This document shows positions 59,128 to 64,000 of a DNA stretch of 64,000 bases, one piece after another. The stretch is from the NCBI RefSeq assembly GCF_024158025.1, contig NZ_JAMZEL010000006.1, forward strand, positions 1-64,000, read 5' to 3'. The stretch's first letter is position 1. Each line of letters starts with the position of its first letter. The stretch comes from Runella salmonicolor (GTDB lineage Bacteria > Bacteroidota > Bacteroidia > Cytophagales > Spirosomataceae). Below the pieces are notes generated by a model. That model made no database searches, was not told the origin of the DNA, and saw only the letters and a program-made list of their open reading frames with translations. The position numbers were made by a program, and so were the translations under genes.

Positions 59128-59161
59128 GCTCGCACCAAGTCCATATTGGGGCGAGCGTTTT
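59128..59161. terminator. Terminator between convergent genes
   Basis: GCTCGC (59128-59133) pairs with GCGAGC (59151-59156), extended by CCAA/TTGG after one mismatch, and is followed by GTTTTT. It lies between the 138-residue protein gene and the glycosyltransferase gene. Confidence 0.65.
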
Positions 59162-59165
59162 TGCT

Positions 59166-60317
59166 TTATTTCTTCCGTGCAATTTTCTCAAATTCTTTCG
59201 CCAGATTGGTGGCTACTATTTCAATATCGTACAAGGTTTCTACCATTTTTCGGGCATTTTGGCGAAGCGTATCTGCGTATTGGGGCTGTTGCAGCAATTT
59301 TATTAACCCTTCATAAACGCCCTCAACGGTCAGCGGCACTTCGTGGGCGGCTTGGTACTGCGCCACGGTGCCGTCAAACCCGATGCGGTCAGAAACTAAG
59401 GCGGGAACCCCCGCGGTCATGGCTTCCAAAGCGGCAATCGAAAAGCCCTCAGAATAAGAGGGGAGCGCAAAAATGGTGGCATCGGCCAAAGCCGCTTTTT
59501 TTGTTTCGCCTGTCAGCATTCCCACCATGACCATTTTGTTTTGTAGTTGGTTTTCTTGAATAAACCGCTCGGTTTCGGCTTGGTAGCCGTCGTCTGGGCC
59601 TGCTAAAATGAGTAGCGTATCGTCGTGGTGTTGGGTGTATTTTTGAAAAGCAGGGAGCAATAAATCCAAGCCTTTTTTAATGTTAAGCCTTCCCATAAAC
59701 AACACAAGCTTCTTGTCGGCAGGAAGGTTGAATTTTGCCCGAAATGTGCCTTTAGGGGGTAAATCAGCCAGCTCGGCCAACTGCATTCCGTTGGGAATGA
59801 TGGCCACGTTGGGGTGTTGAAATCCCAAATATTGTTTGAGGTCGTTGAGCTCGTCGTGGTTGTTGATTTGAATGAGGTTGGCTCTTTTTAGAAAGCGTTT
59901 TTGGAAGAGTAAGGAGAAAATTTTCTTCTTCCAAAAACCGTGATTGAGCGCCCATTTGTCGAGCAAACCGTGAATCGTAATGGCTTTAGGGGTGTTGTTT
60001 TTAAACAGAAAAGGCGCCACGCTGCCAAAATGCCAAATTCCGTGGCAATGCACCACGTCGTACTCATGGATGTGTGCTTTGAGAAAATTCCACAGCTCCA
60101 ACGAAAATTCAGGAAAAAAACGACTGATAGGCTGCGTGCGCTTACAAACAATGACCCGGGCGCCTTCGGGGGCGGGGTAAATTTTGTCGCCTGGTGAGGC
60201 CGGACTCAGAATATCTACTTGGTGCCCCTGCTTCAAAACGACGGAGGTATGGTCATAAATAATGCGGGCCGGACCGCCGATTGCCCAAGTGTAAGCGCAA
60301 ATATTTAAAATTCTCAT
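59166..60317 (-). CDS. Glycosyltransferase family 4 (GT-B)
   Basis: A 383-residue GT4-type glycosyltransferase. It starts MRILNICAYTWAIGGPARIIYDH. The N-terminal acceptor domain carries CHGIWHFGSVAPFLFK. The nucleotide-sugar domain has LFMGRLNIKKGLDLLLPAF and the E-x7-E motif PSYSEGFSIAALEAMTAGVPALVS (split: SYSEGFSIAALEAM, GVPALVSD). It would transfer a sugar in cell-surface glycan synthesis. The start at 60317 is preferred over a longer frame to 60404. It is divergent from the DUF2490 barrel gene. Confidence 0.93.
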   Translation of the reverse strand: MRILNICAYTWAIGGPARIIYDHTSVVLKQGHQVDILSPASPGDKIYPAPEGARVIVCKRTQPISRFFPEFSLELWNFLKAHIHEYDVVHCHGIWHFGSVAPFLFKNNTPKAITIHGLLDKWALNHGFWKKKIFSLLFQKRFLKRANLIQINNHDELNDLKQYLGFQHPNVAIIPNGMQLAELADLPPKGTFRAKFNLPADKKLVLFMGRLNIKKGLDLLLPAFQKYTQHHDDTLLILAGPDDGYQAETERFIQENQLQNKMVMVGMLTGETKKAALADATIFALPSYSEGFSIAALEAMTAGVPALVSDRIGFDGTVAQYQAAHEVPLTVEGVYEGLIKLLQQPQYADTLRQNARKMVETLYDIEIVATNLAKEFEKIARKK

Positions 60318-60403
60318 GGCGCAAAGATACAAAACCAATGATTTTATGGCATAGTCTTTGAGCAAGCAATTAGCGAACCCGCATTTATATCTGATTTCCT
60401 GCA

Positions 60404-61168
60404 ATGAGACATATTCTTTTGTTTTTCACGGCTTTGCTTACGTTTTCTTGTATTGCCCAAAACGTAACGCTTTATGGCGTAGCCCCGAGCTACTCTCAAA
60501 TGGGCAAAATTTCAGGTAAGTGGAGTTATAATCTGAACGCAACGTCGGCAGTCAATATGATGAGTCAGACCGTTGAAAACAAGCATTTCCCCGCGGGGCA
60601 TACTCACTTTGTCCTTCAAGCCATGTCGGTTTATCAACTTAACAAAAAATGGTCGTTGGGAGGTGGATATGCTTTTGGACGTCATAATATTTTTGGACTA
60701 CGGGAAAATGAAAATCGGCTCATTGCTCAGATTTCCTACCAACACAAACTAGGTAATTTTATTATTACCCATCGTGGGCGTTATGAGTGGAGGCAACCCA
60801 TTAATTTACAGACACATATTAGGTCTCAGGCGGATATTGGACGCTACCAATTTTGGGTAACGTATCCACTTTATGATGCTAGCAAAACCAAAAAAGGCTT
60901 TTATTTAACGGCCTCCAATGAAGCCTTTTTGTACTTTAAAGGAGCGACCAATGGGCCCGTGAGTTCGCGTAACGGTTCGTTGCTTTCTGAAAACTGGATG
61001 CACCTCGGGGGCGGATATAATGCTGGCAAAACCCGCGCAGAACTAGGATATTGTTTTCAGGCGCTGGTTCGTAACAAAGTACAGGACTATCGACTCTTTA
61101 ATTTATTGCAAATCAATATCTACCATACCATCAATTGGGACGACGTGCAGTATTGGTGGTATCTGTAA
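60404..61168 (+). CDS. DUF2490-type outer-membrane beta-barrel
   Basis: A 254-residue exported protein. Signal peptide about 1-18 (CIAQN), then alternating strands: KWSYNLNATSAVN, QLNKKWSLGGGYAFGRHNIFGLRENENR, AQISYQHKLGNFIITHRGRYEWR, ELGYCFQALV, ending DDVQYWWYL. The pattern fits DUF2490, whose function is unknown. It is an isolated gene, divergent from the glycosyltransferase. Confidence 0.8.
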   Translation: MRHILLFFTALLTFSCIAQNVTLYGVAPSYSQMGKISGKWSYNLNATSAVNMMSQTVENKHFPAGHTHFVLQAMSVYQLNKKWSLGGGYAFGRHNIFGLRENENRLIAQISYQHKLGNFIITHRGRYEWRQPINLQTHIRSQADIGRYQFWVTYPLYDASKTKKGFYLTASNEAFLYFKGATNGPVSSRNGSLLSENWMHLGGGYNAGKTRAELGYCFQALVRNKVQDYRLFNLLQINIYHTINWDDVQYWWYL

Positions 61169-61272
61169 CGAAATTGCGGCATATTCAGTTATTTAGAGGG
61201 TGTTTATTACTAACGTTTGGATTTTCGGCACGAAACTTGTCCTATATTTCGTATATTTTTTTACATTTGCAG

Positions 61273-61280
61273 TATCTTTG
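61273..61280 (+). promoter_or_regulatory. -7 element of the exported-protein cluster
   Basis: TATCTTTG fits TAnnTTTG; TTTC at 61247-61250 is a weak -33 at 22 bases. The start of transcription near 61287 supports use of the TTG start codon at 61302. Confidence 0.5.
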
Positions 61281-61301
61281 GATACAATATAATTTTTCTG
61301 A

Positions 61302-61850
61302 TTGAAAAAACTAACCGCCATCGGCTTGCTTTTACTGCTGCTCTACAATATGTTTGGGCTGACGGTTGCGGTATTGTTTTTTGAGGACGACTACCAGACG
61401 GCGTCGCCAGTGATGAAAAATGACCAATGGCAAACGGTTAAAATGCATTTGCCAACCCTTCCTTATAATAATTCGTGGGAGAACGCTGAAGGTCAGGAAG
61501 GCTTGATTCGTAAAGGGGATGATTTTTATAACGTAACCCACCAGCGCCACGAAAACGATACTCTGTACGTAACCCTAAAATCAAACCAACACGCCCGTGA
61601 CCGCTTTTTTGAACTAGCGGAGATGATTCAGGAAATTACGGACCAAACTGCTGACTCACCCGAAAGTCCGCTAAGCAAAGCCGTTAAATTATTGAGTGAT
61701 TTAGTAAAAGTATATCTTCCTAATACATCCACGGAATGGCCAGACGCGCTGATGGCAAATTTGCTCCCGCGCTCTTCGTACGTCACTCCCAACCAGTCGC
61801 TTCTGCAATCGGTTCAATTGCTCCATTCACCACCACCCGAGCGAGGTTAG
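61302..61850 (+). CDS. Single-pass membrane-anchored protein, function unknown
   Basis: A 182-residue protein with an N-terminal hydrophobic segment (6-26, IGLLLLLLYNMFGLTVAVLFF) and a mainly polar exterior part. It uses a TTG start; the first ATG lies inside the membrane segment. The C-terminus is Pro-rich (LLHSPPPERG). From memory, similar proteins precede metal-efflux or TonB-linked genes in Bacteroidota; that context is not visible here. It starts a cluster of exported proteins. Confidence 0.65.
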   Translation: MKKLTAIGLLLLLLYNMFGLTVAVLFFEDDYQTASPVMKNDQWQTVKMHLPTLPYNNSWENAEGQEGLIRKGDDFYNVTHQRHENDTLYVTLKSNQHARDRFFELAEMIQEITDQTADSPESPLSKAVKLLSDLVKVYLPNTSTEWPDALMANLLPRSSYVTPNQSLLQSVQLLHSPPPERG

Positions 61851-61936
61851 TTATCAAGTTGGTAGTGTATTGGTTATCCCTCTGGGCAAACTACATCCTG
61901 CCAAAAATGAATTACTAATCCAATGGAGAGAAACCA

Positions 61937-62182
61937 ATGAAAATGGTGTTGTTTGCGGTGTTGTTATCAACCACCGCGATGCTTACTTGCAGTGATACCT
62001 CTGCTCAATCAGAAAGACCTGCCGCACTTTGTTGTTTCAACGAATGTCGCATGTCAGAAACTGTGAATTGTGCCAAACGTCCAACCGAGGTGTCGGTCAA
62101 CGACCTTCCTTCGGTAGGCTGTGCCATTCCGCTTGGACAATTGGAAAAACTGATTGAAGCTGACCAAACGGCAGCGAAGTAA
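61937..62182 (+). CDS. Small Cys-rich exported protein
   Basis: An 81-residue protein with a lipoprotein-like signal (1-18, TAMLTC). The mature part has five further Cys, two adjacent (ALCCFNEC) and ETVNCAKRP, GCAIP, suggesting metal binding or disulfides. The frame has good codon use and lies between two genes of the same direction. Function unknown. Confidence 0.55.
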   Translation: MKMVLFAVLLSTTAMLTCSDTSAQSERPAALCCFNECRMSETVNCAKRPTEVSVNDLPSVGCAIPLGQLEKLIEADQTAAK

Positions 62183-62304
62183 GCAGACAGATTGCATTTT
62201 TGTAATCATACAACTACTAGTCGTCACTTCTCGAAATGGGTTAACTACGGAATCTCTCCGTAGACAAATGAATCTATTTATAACCTATTATCGCATTCTA
62301 AATT

Positions 62305-63408
62305 ATGAAACGTATATTCTACACGTTAGCTCTTTTGTTGTTTGTTGTCGAAAGTTTTTCTCAAGGCTGTGTCGCTGTTCGGCACATGAGCTGTACCGCT
62401 GCCAACTCACTGTCGTCGGCTGAATATTTCAAACAAAAAAACGGCCAATGGCAAATCAGCACGGGCTACCGCTATTTTCGTTCATTCCGTCACTATAAAG
62501 GAGACGTTGAGCAACATGAGCGTTTGGAACAAAATACCGAAGTAATCAACCTGTCGCACGCCCTCGATTTGGGGATTAGTTATCAACCCAACGCGCGGCT
62601 GTCATTTGCCGTAAATTTACCCATTCAATACAACGACCGCTCCTCTTTGTACGAGCATTATGGCAATTCCGTTAGCGCCAATCCCGACCAAAAACGCTTT
62701 CATACTTATTCAAAAGGCATTGGCGACATGCGCATATCGGCTACGTATTGGATGAGAAACCCGTATAAATTACCCAAATTCAATTTTGCATTAGGCGCTG
62801 GAGTTAAACTTCCAACGGGCAATCCGGGCGTAACGGGTGATTTTCATAAATTAGACAAAGAAAAAAGAGATTATGTAATCAATAAACCCGTCGACCAGTC
62901 GATTCAGTTGGGCGATGGTGGCGTGGGTTACAGCCTTGAGTTACAGGGGTATGGCCAGATTACAAAATCACTGACGGCCTATTTTAATGGTTATTATCTG
63001 TTCAATCCCAAAGAGACCAACAACGTACTGCGCAGCCCAGAGGCAACCACCATTGATTTAGTAACGGGTTATTTTTCGGTTGCTGACCAGTTTGCGGGAC
63101 GTATTGGCTTGAGCCAAAGCCTCGGAAGAGGACTATCTGTAATGCTCGGTGGACGCGTAGAAGGGGTACCTTCGTCGGATGTGTTTGGAGGAAGCAAAGG
63201 TTTCCGCCGTCCTGGGTATATTGTTTCCGTAGAGCCAGGTGTAGCGTACATGAAAGGCAAGTTTTCAGCGGCGGTAACCGTCCCTTATGCCCTTTATCGC
63301 AATCGTATCAAAAGCTATTCCGACAAACTTGACCCGCTGGGGGTACGTCACGGAGATGCCGCCTTCGCAGATTATTCAGTATCAGTGAACATAAGCCGTT
63401 GGTTTTAA
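62305..63408 (+). CDS. Outer-membrane transporter-like beta-barrel, function unknown
   Basis: A 367-residue exported barrel. The signal peptide (1-19) is followed at the mature end by GCVAVRHMSC, two Cys that could form a disulfide or bind metal. Strands then alternate: WQISTGYRYFRSFRHYKG, LSFAVNLPIQYNDR, FNFALGAGVKLPTGNPGV, ending YSVSVNISRWF with an aromatic C-terminus. It resembles transporter/MetA-type barrels of unknown substrate. A second barrel gene follows after 67 bases. Confidence 0.8.
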   Translation: MKRIFYTLALLLFVVESFSQGCVAVRHMSCTAANSLSSAEYFKQKNGQWQISTGYRYFRSFRHYKGDVEQHERLEQNTEVINLSHALDLGISYQPNARLSFAVNLPIQYNDRSSLYEHYGNSVSANPDQKRFHTYSKGIGDMRISATYWMRNPYKLPKFNFALGAGVKLPTGNPGVTGDFHKLDKEKRDYVINKPVDQSIQLGDGGVGYSLELQGYGQITKSLTAYFNGYYLFNPKETNNVLRSPEATTIDLVTGYFSVADQFAGRIGLSQSLGRGLSVMLGGRVEGVPSSDVFGGSKGFRRPGYIVSVEPGVAYMKGKFSAAVTVPYALYRNRIKSYSDKLDPLGVRHGDAAFADYSVSVNISRWF

Positions 63409-63475
63409 ATAAGTAATCTATCGACTGGTCGCTCGTTAAGGGCGAGACTTTAATAAAACTAACTTATAACATAAG

Positions 63476-64000
63476 ATGAAAAAAAGAACTTTACTTAACG
63501 TTCTTTTGGCCGCAACTCTCAGTGCTCTCTGGAGTGGAGAGTTGCGCGCTCAAATGCCGAACGACGCTATTTATATGCCAAAAGGCACCGTATGCATCGG
63601 GACAATGTATACCCACAGCAGCTGGAACCAATACTGGGAAAATACCCTCAAACGTGAAAACCTTAACATCGGTACGCATACCACCCAGAGCATAATGGTA
63701 ATGCCCGCCATTGGCATCACCGACCGCCTTAATGTTATTTTGAGTCTGCCTTACGTATGGACCAAAACGAGCGCGGGCAACTTGATGGGGCAAAAGGGGA
63801 TTCAAGATTTGGGCGCTTGGCTGAAAGTGAAAGCAGTAGATGTAAAAGGGTTTTCTATCAATGGATTAGCGGGACTGTCGATTCCTTTAGGCAACTATGT
63901 TCCTGACTTCCTGCCCATGTCGATTGGCTTGCAATGTCGGGTAGTATCGGGCCGAATTTTGGCCAATTATACCCATCCTAAAACGGGGATTTACGTTACC
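63476..64000 (+). CDS. Outer-membrane beta-barrel, cut by window end
   Basis: An open frame from ATG 63476 to the window edge (175 codons, no stop). A signal peptide (about 1-26, GELRAQ) is followed by MPKGTVCIGTMYTHSSWNQYWE and strand-like stretches with NVILSLPYVWTK and FSINGLAGLSIPLGNYVPDF. It is probably a transporter-type barrel like the preceding gene. Its 3' end is outside the window. Confidence 0.8.
   Translation, partial: MKKRTLLNVLLAATLSALWSGELRAQMPNDAIYMPKGTVCIGTMYTHSSWNQYWENTLKRENLNIGTHTTQSIMVMPAIGITDRLNVILSLPYVWTKTSAGNLMGQKGIQDLGAWLKVKAVDVKGFSINGLAGLSIPLGNYVPDFLPMSIGLQCRVVSGRILANYTHPKTGIYVT

Noticed and set aside
61849..61995. A second open frame with protein-like composition running from the end of the 61302 gene into the 61937 gene, suggesting a frameshift
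   Set aside because: The 61302 protein already has a plausible Pro-rich C-terminus and the 61937 frame has a good signal peptide and codon use. The extra frame is probably chance, though sequencing of relatives could reopen it.

Overview
The window looks like chromosomal DNA of a Bacteroidota bacterium, most likely a Cytophagales/Spirosomaceae-type organism (Runella- or Spirosoma-like). The reasons are: secreted proteins ending in type IX secretion (T9SS) sorting domains of both type A (C25 peptidase, 22359-27296) and type B (gliding-associated, 19546-21288); promoters of the Bacteroidota form TTTG-N19-TAnnTTTG (tRNA-Leu and leuA); a LytS/LytTR pair with a 7TMR-DISM sensor; a GH3-family protein; and many outer-membrane barrels and small lipoproteins. 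Genus assignment is inference. No phage, integron, CRISPR array, complete insertion sequence or rRNA is visible; most of the window is ordinary core genome with some accessory surface functions.

Layout. 0-4 kb: tRNA-Leu(CAA), a FtsX/MacB-type permease, a secreted protein with a glutamine-amidotransferase-like look, and a DnaQ-type exonuclease. 4.3-8.4 kb: a six-gene operon (ABC ATPase, two paralogous membrane subunits, a YtrA-type GntR regulator, two paralogous membrane-anchored proteins) with a perfect 10+10 bp operator over its predicted transcription start. 8.5-14.3 kb: GMC oxidoreductase, a short LeuA preceded by a complete leucine attenuator (promoter, 18-residue leader peptide, antiterminator, terminator), a secreted glycerophosphodiesterase and a GH3-family protein. 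14.7-18.6 kb: LemA/TPM operon, NUDIX hydrolase, sodium:solute symporter. 18.7-30.3 kb: an esterase, a T9SS type-B surface protein, an acyltransferase, a 1645-residue C25 (gingipain-like) peptidase and a LysM protein whose lytic-transglycosylase catalytic Glu is replaced by Gln.

30.5-43.7 kb: thiolase, RidA, PdxJ; an esterase/ATP-grasp/YbdK-type ligase cluster that may make a small peptide-like metabolite; acyl-CoA reductase divergent from a ferredoxin; an outer-membrane porin followed by an ammonium transporter; and a repeat-containing surface protein with a 10-G tract inside its coding sequence. 43.9-51.9 kb: two AraC-type regulators, a stand-alone transposase DNA-binding domain, serine dehydratase, a polytopic membrane protein, GuaA and an Uma2-family protein. 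51.9-64 kb: a LytTR response regulator and its sensor kinase, divergent from an OmpA-family gene and a run of small secreted proteins, then a glycosyltransferase, a DUF2490-type barrel, and a run of exported proteins and barrels cut by the window end.

Intergenic space carries at least eight long hairpin repeats without U-tracts (REP-like). Two sequence families recur inside the window: an identical 18-mer at 3153 and 49611, and related hairpins at 8443 and 22300. The signals I consider most worth following are the leucine attenuator in front of a LeuA lacking its feedback domain, the self-regulated YtrA-type operon, the ligase cluster, the Glu-to-Gln transglycosylase and the coding poly-G tract.
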